Source: Reticulitermes lucifugus
Taxonomy: Eukaryota; Arthropoda; Insecta; Blattodea; Rhinotermitidae
Length of the DNA: 32,941 nt
Assembly: GCA_026260175.1 (NCBI GenBank)
Contig: JAKCWW010004575.1
Location: forward strand, 7,605 to 40,545
Reading direction: 5' to 3'
Positions 11,901 through 20,468 of the stretch are shown one piece after another (position 1 is the first letter of the stretch; the number at the start of each line of letters is the position of its first letter). A model generated the notes under the pieces. That model was given only the letters and a program-made list of their open reading frames with translations. It did not search any database and was not told the DNA's origin. Made by a program: the position numbers and the translations under genes.

Positions 11901-14900
11901 AATTTTGGGAAATCTTTATTGCTCAATGTGCCATAACCCTGAAAGCCTCTCAGACACATTGAAGGTGAATATTACATATTCAGTTCTCAAGAATATTTAT
12001 TGTGACTACAGGGATGTTCTTTTATTTGACAACCTGCATGACTACTTCACTCAGACCATTTCGCATGATGGCTAGCAGCTCAGCTCTTACCACTATTTCA
12101 ATTTTCCGTGAAATGGGGGTCCACACATTTTAGTTCAGTATATTGCACTTAATAGGTTTTTGCTCACCATATTTCAAGAAAGTGCTGTATGTTACACCCA
12201 ACAAAACACATTGTTAAGTGCACTTGGAAGTTTTGTAAATTAAGTGAACTAATGGGAATTGACTGGCTACAGTTTTCAGATGAAATAATATCCTTATGCT
12301 TGTTTTCTTGTGTTGTTAATCCTGCAGACAAGGCCAAGTGTGGATTCCTTTATTGGTGATTGATCTAATGATGTGAATGTGAATAACGTACTATTGCCAC
12401 TTTTGAGCCATTCTGCACACAAGTTGAATGCATGTCTAATATGACAACAGTTCCTACATTAACTACCCTTGGTCAATGAAGTCATTTGTAACTGTAATGT
12501 ACTTGCAGTTTCTAATACCATATTATATAACACATAGTATTGCTAGATGAACCAAATGCTGTCAGCTTCTTGGACGAATTGACCCTTGAAGATGGGACCA
12601 AAAGGTTGTCCTGAAATGTTGTAACCAACTACCAACCAACACTGTGTAACATCCCAGAAGAGCAAAGGCCTCAAGGGCCTTCAGTTACATATACATTTAT
12701 CTTGTCTCTCAGCAGAACATCAAGATTGGTCATTGCAGTGTGTGCGTCAGTTGTCAGGTGTGGGGGGACTGGATTATGCTGCCCTGGAGCCCGGTTGCAG
12801 TAGTTTATATATAGCAAGTGAAAAGCCTTTTCGGTTTGATTCAGACTCGGAGAGAGCAGTGGAGAAAAATGAGCCCCAAGGAAGCAAAATGAAAGGTACT
12901 CTAAATTCAAACTCATCTCTTAGTATGAAGACAAAAATGACAGTATAGTATAATGGCCACATGAACATTTTCATTTTGGCTTCATATGCAGTTTTTGTGT
13001 CCAGAATCATTCCAACACGCAAAACCCCTAGTCCTGAATTAAAATTTCTTTATAGTTCTTAGAGTACAGCAAAAATTCACTTAACATACATAGTGCAACT
13101 GGTCACTGCATTGTAAAGGAACACATTATGTTAAAATGCAATTATATTTGTGTACTGGACTTCTTCACTGTTTCTGCAGCAGGAAAAAGTAGTTTAAATT
13201 TGTCTTGGAAATACAGCACAAGTCTTTGATGTGCTTTGGTTTTAGTCTGTTCAGTATGTATTGGTTGATTGGTTTATGGGTTATGTAATGATATCATATC
13301 AACTTTAGAGGTTATTTATTCAGTAAGATAACTGGCTGTGTACTGCATTACTGCTAGGGGAAAGGAAGGGCAGTTAGTCCTGACCAGCATATAATTATCA
13401 AGGTTTTTGGGCAATAAGATGTATATTTTCCACTGAAAAATGCTACTTACAGTTCCTTAGCCTGAATATATAATAGGATGTACAAAATGACATACGGTAT
13501 TCTTGTTTTCAGAAGCACAGATGCAGTACATGTGGCATCAGACAACTGAGGACATCACAGTATGGCTTCAGGTCCCTGAGCAGACATCAAAATCAGATCT
13601 GAATGTCACTGTAGATACAAACTATATGAAAGTTGAGTGTAAAGACTTAGTTTTGCTTGAAGGCTCAACATGGCACTGCTTGGAGTCACAGTGTACAACA
13701 TGGGCTCTCGACAAAGGCAAGTAAGTGGCAGTAATGAGCATGAAATGTTGCCAGGTCTGGTGATTGGTGCTGTATTTGTTTACTTGCTTGTATTCAGTTT
13801 TGAAGCTAGCCAGAATCAGCTGTGTTTATGACTCAAATGCAGGGCCCTTATTTTATTTGACAATTATCACTTGCCACTTTCTGCTCTGTGTGTATGTGTG
13901 TGTGGGTGGGTGGTTGCCTATATTAATATGATAAACAAGCCAAAAGGAAATAGCAGCTGATAGTTGTCAGATAAAATAATGACCCAACATAACTACATTG
14001 CACATGTTCATTTGACTCAGTTACATATTTTTCTTGACTGTATCCTAAACTGGTGGGATCCAGTTAACACAATTGCACTGTATTTCTTTGTGATCAATTT
14101 TAATTTTATTCTTCTAAATATGGTGTCTGCCAGGTGGGTCTTTCAAGGTTTTCAAACAAAAATTTTATATTCCCATTCTGTCCCTAACTGTTACCTAGCC
14201 CTGAGTCAGGTATCCCAGCAGTGTTTGAAGAGTACAAATTATGGAGTTCCTTTTAAGATATTCCCACAATCATTTGCCTTTCTCTCTTAGGTCCAAATAT
14301 GCCTCTCAGCACTTTGTTCCCATACACCCTTAACCTGTGCTTTTCCATAAGATTGACAGGCCATGATAGTGATAGTTGGATTTGTATAAGAATTCTCTCT
14401 TGTATTACACATGCAGTGCAAATGGGCCTACTACTGTGAATAGTGATGATATTAATTTCTGCTAAGTACCGATAGTAGCCAGGGCAGTCAGGTTGTGTTT
14501 GTATGCAACTTCTTATAAACTGAAGTCACATTCCAGTATCAAATGTATCTTATTTTCAAAGTTTGTATTAGGGTTATTCAGTATGTGTGTTTTTGTTCAA
14601 AATAAACTTTTGTCACCTTTCAGTGTACCATGCTGCTATTCAAAACACTTAGCCCACTGATGGAAGTGATAATCATAATCAATTATATATATATATATAT
14701 ATATACACACACTCAGTCACACCCAGTTATAACGACATCGGTTTATGCGACACCTTGTTTACAGCATCAGATATTGTGGTACCAATTAATTCGTCACTGT
14801 TAACCATAACATTATACTCATCAGTTATAACAACACTCGTTTATAACGACACAAAATATTCAGTCCCTTTCATGACATTATAACTGAGTTTGACTGTATA

Positions 14901-17900
14901 TTTTTTGACTGTATATTATTTATTGACTTTATTTTTCTTGATGGACCATATTTAAAAATTTGATGAATGTGGAATTTCATATAAACTGGGGGCTATATTA
15001 TGCCAGTGTGAATCAAACTGAAATTTGCATGTTAACTTTCACAGAGTTATGAAATTATTACAGATTGGAAGTTACAATAGTGAAGAGAGAACAGGGTCTC
15101 ATGTGGCAAGAGCTTGTGAAAGGAGACACGAAAGGGAAGGAGGTCCTTGACCAAGCACTTGTTGAGGAGATGCACCTGCGACTCGCACATCTGTGTTCTG
15201 ATAGAGAGGTATGTGATGTGACACTGCCCACTGTGACTTACACTGAAATACCTCTTCCCATAAGAAACACCAAATTTCATATGCAAACTCATGACAAGTC
15301 CCACCTGATACAGTTCAGTAAGTAAGAGTAATAATGAACATGCTAGGATTCCAGTCAGCGTCAGGGTTAATTTGCAGGAAAATATTACTCTGTTATAAAA
15401 GACTTGAATTGAAATACTGTTTCACATAAGAAGCAAGCAAAACTACTTCCTGACACCCCGGTCTTCTATATTTAAACTGTTAAGAATTCTGAACTAAAAC
15501 AATTCAGTAAGCAAGAATAAAAATCAACACCGTGTGTCTGCTTTAGATTCCTTAGAAGTACAGACTCTTGGAAAAGATACAAACTGTCATCATGTTATTC
15601 GTAAGAAATGTCCAACCCAAAAAATTTTAAGCAACAGTGTCCAACAAGTCTGTGGTTAGCCTGGTACTCAGTATTCATTATCTGAGTTTTGAATAATTCC
15701 CAAATTTGTGCAGGTTAATGAGGAAGAACAGTTAGGGTAATGAGAGAAACATTATAAATTAAGATTATAGCAGAAATTATAAGACTGAAAATTTAATGCA
15801 AACACTGAAATTATATCTATACTGTCACACATGAATTCATTAACTTTCATTCAATATAATTAGTACTTATTGTTTAGTTTGTGCTGAAATATTGAAATGT
15901 GACTGAAGACAGTGTTTTATGGTAGCTGTAGGTTGTGACATGTATCAGGTGCTGTGATTAATCAGGCCCAAAACTGTTCTAAATTACATATGGAACTTGG
16001 CCATCAGCTCCACCCTGTTGATAAATTTATCTGAGTTCCTTTTGCTTGGTTCTCTGTCTTCATTCAGGTAACAGACCCCAGTGGGAACTGTGCACCAGCT
16101 TTCAATGCACAGCAGCTAGAGGAATGTGATGCCCTTCCATTGGAAACATCTCTACTGGTGAGACTGGACGCACATACACATGACGTGTCTCACAGGGTGA
16201 GTGTAATGGTTCATAGTCCTTGTAAATTGAGGGGTTTGCAACTTGCACTTTTCACATAGTATTACTGGAAGAATAAAATGTGATGCCATTCTAGTGAAAA
16301 CATTACTGCTGGCAAGGCTGGGTATGTATATGCATGATGTGTCTCACAGAGTGAGTGTTATGGTTCATTCTGTGGTGCAACAGCCCCTAGTGTCCCCATT
16401 ATTGAGGCTTCATGTTCACACTCAGACACAGCACGTTTGGTAGGACTCCTCTGGAGGAGTGATTAGCCCAATGCAGAGATGGGATCGGCATTATGATTCA
16501 TAGTCTCTTGTAAATTGAAGGATTTAAAATGTGTACTTTATGCATAGTATTACTGCAACAATGAAATCAACAGTGATGAGATATGTGGGTCAGTTAACCT
16601 GCTTACAAAGTTTTGTATGGAAAACCTTGTGGGAAAGATGGTTTAGGAAATGTAAGTGGAGATGGGAGGAATAAAATGGATCTTTGAAAAATAAGTCATG
16701 AATATATGAGGTGGATTGATGCTCCAGTGGTAGGCTTTTATTGGTATCGTAATGGTGAATGTTCAGGTTCTATAATGATGGAATTGCTTTGTATCTGGAT
16801 GACTGATCTTCTGTAGAAAGACCCTGAATCATGGAGTTAATACATTGCTCATTACAATAGTAGGAAGGTGCTCTACATAATGATATAAATCACAAAATGT
16901 ATTAGTTACAAACAAAGGAATTTCAGGTAAATGAAGCAAATGTAAGGGTGAAGTATAAATGTGTGACGTAATAATGTGTTGTGTCAGAAACATAGACTTT
17001 CCTCTCACTTCCTCATTGCCGTATGGGGTAAATGTTACCAGGCCATACAGACTTCGCTTACATACTGTAGGTGATACAGTACATGGTTGTAGCTGGTACT
17101 GACGTGACAAGCAACAAGAAATAAGTCCTGAAGGTAAATGGAATTAAGGGTATATGATTCCATAAACTTCACTGTCTGAAAAGTCACAGTGGAGCTGCAG
17201 AAGTAGAGCAGTTCTTAAACGGACAAATATTTAACAGAAATATTTATGGATACCAAGTTGTCTTGCGCCAAACTGGTGTGTAACCCATACAAGATGGTAA
17301 GCGATGCACATATCAGTATGATACATTTAACCCTTATTTAAATATTTCTTAGCATGTATATTTAACAGAATGTGTGGAAAAATATCATGCAGTATGTCTG
17401 CTGTTTATTGTCAGTGGATTTCATATACAATAAATGAGCATCAGGGGATGTAAAATCACAGGGTACATTTGGAAACTGTGCGTACTCAGAAATGGAATTC
17501 CACAGGGGACCTTATCTGTCTGTACTGAAAGTACCACGTGCTGAAGTGACATATCAAGGAAAATCTTTATTAAATAAAAAGAGAGAAAGAGAAAGATGCA
17601 TCTTGTTCTCTATGCAGAAAAGACATCTTTCAGGGGGTTTATATTCTTGTGCAGCATGAATGGGATTAATGAAGTTTACCTTCATTTCAAACATATGTTA
17701 ATGTGAAATGCACTGTAATGAAATTTCAATGTATGTTTTATTTTGCAGATTAACTTGGGAGGACATCAGTGGCTGTTCAGCATTCCTCTAAATGTTAATT
17801 CTGTCCACGCCATTTGTCTGCGTCATGATGTGGATGGTTGCGTTTGGCAGTTGGAGCCCCCTCAGGAGAATGGACAGTGGCCTTGCACTCATATCGGTAC

Positions 17901-20468
17901 TTTTCCAGCCTTTGGTTATGTGCAGGCATCAAAACAACAGAAGAAATTCTGTACTTGTGCTCCAGGTATAGAAAAACATATCTTTCTTTGTTTTACTACC
18001 TTCACCATTTCTGCTTTGGTCTTCTAGCAACCATACCTCTCTTCATCTTCATGGTCTTCTTAACTGGGCCGTCTATTGTCACATGGCAAACAATTATGTG
18101 ATAAATGTTATGGCTGTTAATGTTATGTACATTTTTGTACCACATACAAGTTTTTTATAATGAGAAACTTGTTAAACTCTTATTTGAACTGCCACTTGCA
18201 GAGACCTGAGGACATATAGGAGACAGTAGTTGCACCCATCCCCTCACTTTGGCTACAATCGGTGGTGTTGCTTTTTCCGGGCTGGGTGTCAGCTGAATCC
18301 CGTTGTTTGCGCTGATAGAATTTTTGGAGTTCGAAGAAATTAAGGACTCAGGGTTGAGTGAGGTCACACCGCAAGGAATGTTGGGAAAAGCTCTTGGTCA
18401 ACACTGTCACACAGTTATTTCCAGATTCAGGTGTGACTGTTGGCAGTAAAACACACACATACACTTTACTTTTTGTTCACCGTGCATTATGGTAATAGGA
18501 ATCACTAGTCTACCAACAACTGCACTATTAAAATAAATTGTCACTCANNNNNNNNNNNNNNNNNNNNNNNNNNNNNNNNNNNNNNNNNNNNNNNNNNNNN
18601 NNNNNNNNNNNNNNNNNNNNNNNNNNNNNNNNNNNNNNNNNNTATATGTATGCACTTCACTGCGCGCTGTCCACTTTTGTTGTTTAATTTTATGGTTGTT
18701 TAATCAATGTTGTTATGCACTGGGAATTTTATAGAAGTGCAGTGTACACAAAAAATTCCCAGTGCATAACAACGTCGATTAAACAACCATAAAATTAAAC
18801 AACAAAAGTGGACAGCGCACAGTGAAGTGCATACATATATATATAGATACCCTTGATGATGGTCATGTAGTGACCGAAACATATGTAGGGTACCAATGAG
18901 TGACAATTTATTTTAATAGTGCAGTTGTTGGTAGACTAGTGACACACATACACCTTTCATTTGCACAATAATTTTCATAATCACCACCACTTAGTTTAGA
19001 TAATTACATGTGTTTATGGAAGTTTGTGTGTAAAATATATATCCGGCATTGGTGGTAGAATATGAACCAGAGCATAATTAGAATAAGAATGACTCACACC
19101 CAGCCCAACTTTGCTTTATAAAGCAAATTTACATGCCGTTCAGAATATTAAAGTAAACCTTTCTGGTAGGCTCTTTTCTGATGCAGTGGGGCTTTAGTTT
19201 CAGTACAAACACTGGTCTTCACATATTTCCCATTCTGTCAGCCAGGCATCTAGTACTCCAGCTGTCCCAATATGTTAAGTTGAGGTTAAGTGCTTGTGGA
19301 AACAAGGTTGGTTCTCTCATGTAGTCATCGCCAAGCTAAGTAGACTTGCTATGTGGCACTTGTCACAAGACTTTAACGTGCAGCTTCTTCATACTTCGTA
19401 ACTCTAATATGACTTGGTAAATTTTTATTAATGAAAGAGGATGTACACTAACCAAATACTCTAGTTGCACCTTCTAATTTATATAAGCTGCATCAGTTGC
19501 CAAATCTCCAGCCTAGATCCCTTCATCTTGGGCTGGCTCGTGCTGGAGTTTCAACCCAAAAATGGCCAGACACATCCATAACTGGTTGCCCCATGCCCTC
19601 CACCCCACAACTGGATAATCTTGGCCCTCCAACACTTATTAGTGATGATGTTACTCCCACATCATCTCATAACAGGGATCCAGAATACTTCCATCAGAAG
19701 AATGGAATCCAGTCCACGACAAACCACATTGAATTCTAGTATTTATGTTTGTGGAGGGAGGGGGGGGGGGCTCCCCACACCGCAAGGTTTGTGGGGCCTT
19801 ATCTACACCACTGGAAGTTAATATTAAAATTAAACTTACAGAAGAAGTTTATGAAGATGTGAATTAGACTGAACTAGCTGACAGTATGTTCCAGTGGCTT
19901 TTATGAACATGATGCTAAACCTTCAGGTTCCATACAAGCACAGCATTACTTTAACCAGCTAGATTACTGTCAACTACTGAAGAAAGATCTTGCACCTGTT
20001 TGTATGAACTTAATGTCAGTGGTGATTTTGGAGGACCAGATCTTTGAGGTGATCTGGAAAGTGAAAAGTAGAGGGGACAGAATAACCATCCCAATATTTG
20101 TTCAATTCATGTACTGAATGCACAAGTGTATAAAATGTTCTGGCTCAATGTTAACTGTATGCTTAGTAAGTTGTATCCAACGATGTTCTTTGGAGGTGAC
20201 AAATCTGTTTTCAGATATGTCATATGTAGCTGTCTGTGAAGCAAATCGTCATGTTTATGTCTACCGGCAGCCTGTAGCTATAGCAACAGAGTTGAGAAAC
20301 CGTCGTACAGGACAGCATGTGGTACATACGGCTAAGCAACAGCTGGTGAATCTGGACTCAGTGTCAGAAGTTTTAGGAGTTCATGCTTCTTGTCACATGC
20401 TGTATGTGCTAACTGTAGACACATTGTATGCACTTCATGTCAATTATGGCTCCAGTGGTGAATCCTAG
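8823..20468 (+). CDS. NUDCD1: NudC domain-containing protein 1 (NUDCD1), complete, ten exons
   Basis: NUDCD1 (CML66) is a NudC-family protein, thought to act as an Hsp90-linked co-chaperone with beta-propeller-type partners. Coding exons: 8823-8934, 9076-9233, 10214-10414, 11337-11517, 12713-12895, 13513-13720, 15064-15208, 16068-16196, 17749-17965, 20215-20468. They total 1788 nt and 595 aa, against about 583 in human. All phases agree across GT..AG junctions. The N-terminal part starts MCSLIELRPSRDLLDASFSG. A CS (p23-like) domain spans about residues 285-370 (MWHQTTEDITVWLQVPE to GLMWQELV, exons 6-7). The C-terminal part has CLRHDVDGCVW, GYVQASKQQKKF and VYVYRQP. The start at 8823 is the only ATG in frame before the conserved LLDxxFxGY block. 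The junction of exons 4 and 5 is the least certain. Intron 9 carries a large palindrome and an assembly gap. Confidence 0.95.
9076..9233 (+). CDS. NUDCD1: NUDCD1 exon 2
   Basis: Acceptor TTTTTTTTCAG. It encodes EVDHVLPSEDQYSFLHVKVF and GDPWVRDDVYY, matching the family's DDQY...DSVYY region. Donor GTGAGT, phase 0. Confidence 0.94.
9234..10213 (+). other. NUDCD1 intron 2
   Basis: About 1 kb of CpG-poor, AT-rich intron. Short open frames on both strands show no recognisable protein. It ends with the acceptor CTTTTCAG at 10206-10213. Confidence 0.8.
10214..10414 (+). CDS. NUDCD1: NUDCD1 exon 3
   Basis: Starts TDLLDGAVEVWEMPSN and includes AVLADGAGTLHIVSTGS, equivalent to the family's WVTLSDGTGRLYVIGTG beta-propeller-like segment. 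Donor GTGAGT, phase 0. Confidence 0.93.
10415..11336 (+). other. NUDCD1 intron 3
   Basis: About 0.9 kb without a recognised feature. A 111-codon minus-strand open frame at 11045-11380 overlaps the following exon and shows no family resemblance. Acceptor GTTTTGCAG. Confidence 0.8.
11337..11517 (+). CDS. NUDCD1: NUDCD1 exon 4
   Basis: Encodes VLFSDEVCGKEKPFTIVDSR to KLKWIILSE and ends with one base of codon 218. The donor is AAG|GTGTGG, weaker than the other donors of this gene. It is chosen because it keeps the phase with exon 5 and stops at the conserved W(V/I)xI segment. Read-through would add residues to a stop at 11564. Confidence 0.82.
11871..11909 (+). repeat. Degenerate hammerhead-like module, copy 4
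   Basis: CTGAAGATGGTAACTG, then TTTTGAAATTTTGG. The upstream C/T-rich stretch and downstream ATAACCCTGAAAGC parallel those of copy 1 (AACCCTCAAAGC near 3706). The CG of CGAAAC appears as TG, consistent with CpG decay. Confidence 0.4.
12585..12690 (+). repeat. Hammerhead-like / Penelope-type terminal module, copy 5
   Basis: TTGAAGATGGGAC, loop, GTCCTGAAATGTTGTAACC: GGAC and GTCC form stem II next to GAAA. It continues through CACTGTGTAACATCCCAGAA and GAGCAAAGG to CCTTCAGTTACAT at about 12690. The ATCCCAGAAGAGC segment also occurs at 25269-25281, and the final GCCTTCARTTACAT is shared with copy 2 near 4877. It lies in NUDCD1 intron 4, directly upstream of the exon 5 acceptor. Confidence 0.5.
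12713..12895 (+). CDS. NUDCD1: NUDCD1 exon 5 (tandem NAGNAG acceptor)
   Basis: Encodes DWSLQCVRQLSGVGGLDYAA, then LEPGCSSLYIASEKPF, matching the family's HYAAIEPDGNGL region. The acceptor is TCTCAGCAG. Splicing after the first AG (12712) gives Ala-Glu, and after the second (12715) gives Glu alone; both stay in frame. Donor AAG|GTACTC, ending one base into codon 279. Confidence 0.88.
12896..13512 (+). other. NUDCD1 intron 5
   Basis: About 0.6 kb with no feature recognised. Acceptor TTGTTTTCAG. Confidence 0.8.
13513..13720 (+). CDS. NUDCD1: NUDCD1 exon 6, first part of CS domain
   Basis: Encodes MQYMWHQTTEDITVWLQVPE through VECKDLVLLEGSTWHCLES to TWALDKGK. This is the N-terminal two thirds of the p23-like CS fold. 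It ends with two bases of codon 348. Donor GTAAGT. Confidence 0.95.
13721..15063 (+). other. NUDCD1 intron 6
   Basis: 1.3-kb intron with a TA/CA microsatellite (about 14683-14711) and a pogo-like MITE (14715-14899). An open frame of 108 codons at 13964-14290 has no recognisable product. Confidence 0.8.
14715..14899. mobile_element. Short pogo/Tigger-like MITE
   Basis: The left end CAGTCACACCCAGTTATAACG and the right end, read in reverse, CAGTCAAACTCAGTTATAATG, form terminal inverted repeats of about 21 bp with 3 mismatches. Inside, TTTATAACGACA and CAGTTATAACAACA repeat the terminal motif. At 185 bp it has no coding capacity. The CAGT...TATAACG style end is typical of pogo/Tigger-type Tc1-mariner elements. 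A TA follows the right end; the left target site is not clear. Confidence 0.65.
15064..15208 (+). CDS. NUDCD1: NUDCD1 exon 7, end of CS domain
   Basis: LEVTIVKREQGLMWQELVKG closes the CS domain (family pattern LxxxLxKxExLxWxxLV), followed by LVEEMHLRLAHLCSDRE. Acceptor TTATTACAG, donor GTATGT, phase 0. Confidence 0.95.
15209..16067 (+). other. NUDCD1 intron 7
   Basis: 0.86 kb without a gene. It holds CCAAAAAATTTTAAGCAACA at 15617-15636, identical to 4841-4860, so a fragment of the same repeat family is present. Acceptor TTCATTCAG. Confidence 0.7.
16068..16196 (+). CDS. NUDCD1: NUDCD1 exon 8
   Basis: Encodes VTDPSGNCAPAFNAQQLEEC, then DALPLETSLLVRLDAHTHDV to SHR, matching the NAQELEECD...RFDGNTLKTTHVV region. 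Phase 0 at both ends, donor GTGAGT. Its 3' half is duplicated in the following intron. Confidence 0.93.
16122..16214 (+). repeat. Tandem duplication, source copy (3' half of exon 8 plus donor)
   Basis: This 93-nt segment is matched without gaps by 16276-16368, 154 bases downstream, at roughly 77% identity. The match includes the splice donor CACAGG/GTGAGTGT and the first intron bases. The duplicated unit also includes the following intron sequence (TTGTAAATTGA... and CATAGTATTACTG). Confidence 0.85.
16276..16560 (+). pseudogene. Duplicated, degenerate copy of NUDCD1 exon 8
   Basis: The second copy reads KCDAILVKTLLLARLGMYMH, then DVSHR, compared with ECDALPLETSLLVRLDAHTHDVSHR in pieces of the real exon. 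It has no stop and no indel in 93 nt and keeps a GAGTGAGTG donor-like site. The nearest upstream acceptor candidate (CACATAG, to 16259) would put inclusion after exon 8 out of frame, so it is probably not a normal coding exon. An insertion of about 128 bp (16369-16496) splits the copy, flanked by TGGTTCAT and TGATTCAT, which look like a diverged target-site duplication. Confidence 0.7.
16561..17748 (+). other. NUDCD1 intron 8, remainder
   Basis: No gene found in 1.2 kb. A short GA-rich run lies near 17579-17596. Acceptor TTTTATTTTGCAG at 17736-17748. Confidence 0.75.
17749..17965 (+). CDS. NUDCD1: NUDCD1 exon 9
   Basis: Encodes INLGGHQWLFSIPLNVNSVH, AICLRHDVDGCVW and FPAFGYVQASKQQKKFCTCA. 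This is among the most conserved parts of the family (human CLRHDVDALLW, LGYVQASKRDKKF). It ends one base into codon 512; donor CAG|GTATAG. Confidence 0.95.
17966..18501 (+). other. NUDCD1 intron 9, part before the palindrome
   Basis: No recognised gene. A 70-codon minus-strand open frame at 18155-18367 (Ser/Pro-rich) has no family I can name. Confidence 0.6.
18548..18642. other. Assembly gap (95 N)
   Basis: Unsequenced bases inside the left arm of the palindrome. By symmetry with the right arm about 57 bases are expected, so the N length may be only an estimate. Confidence 0.98.
18848..18895 (+). ncRNA. Hammerhead-ribozyme-like motif
   Basis: TACCC (18848-18852) can pair with GGGTA (18888-18892) as stem I. 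TTGATGA (18853-18859) resembles the core CUGANGA with C3 changed to U. GGTCA (18861-18865) and TGACC (18871-18875) form a perfect stem II with loop TGTAG. GAAAC (18876-18880) is the conserved GAAA box, and ACATATGT gives stem III before GTA as a possible cleavage triplet. Departures from a textbook hammerhead are the C3U change and one extra U between the core and stem II. Catalysis is not established; hammerheads are known in Penelope-like elements. Confidence 0.45.
18943..20214 (+). other. NUDCD1 intron 9, part after the palindrome
   Basis: No gene seen. An open frame at 19497-19739 (Pro/Ser/Thr-rich) has no homology I recognise. A poly-G run (about 19755-19770) precedes CTCCCC. The intron ends with the acceptor CTGTTTTCAG at 20214. 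Confidence 0.6.
20215..20468 (+). CDS. NUDCD1: NUDCD1 exon 10 with stop codon
   Basis: Encodes DMSYVAVCEANRHVYVYRQP, then ELRNRRTGQHV, TAKQQLVNLDSVSEVLGVHA and the C-terminal LYVLTVDTLYALHVN. The TAG stop is at 20466-20468. The human counterpart ends LFVLTTKNLFLIKVN, so the C-terminus is complete. Confidence 0.95.

Larger units (their letters stand above)
11518..12712 (+). other. NUDCD1 intron 4
   Basis: 1.2-kb intron containing two decayed terminal modules (11871-11909 and 12585-12690). The second ends about 20 bases before the splice acceptor. No gene is seen in it. Confidence 0.8.
18502..18942. repeat. 441-bp near-perfect palindrome (inverted repeat) with hammerhead-like core
   Basis: The outer arms 18502-18547 and 18897-18942 are perfect reverse complements (46 of 46). 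The inner arms 18643-18730 and 18752-18839 match over about 88 bp with three differences, all explicable as CpG-to-TpG changes. A 21-base spacer (18731-18751) separates them. The right arm has 57 bases (18840-18896) with a hammerhead-like motif; its left-arm counterpart is the N run. This could be two head-to-head terminal repeats of a retroelement, such as Penelope-like elements with inverted terminal repeats, or a foldback element. Confidence 0.9.

Noticed and set aside
13964..14290. 108-codon open frame in NUDCD1 intron 6
   Set aside because: Hydrophobic, chance-like composition, no splice logic linking it to NUDCD1, and exons 6 and 7 join in phase without it.
19497..19739. 80-codon Pro/Ser/Thr-rich frame in intron 9
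   Set aside because: Exons 9 and 10 join in phase and match the family without it; no recognisable protein.
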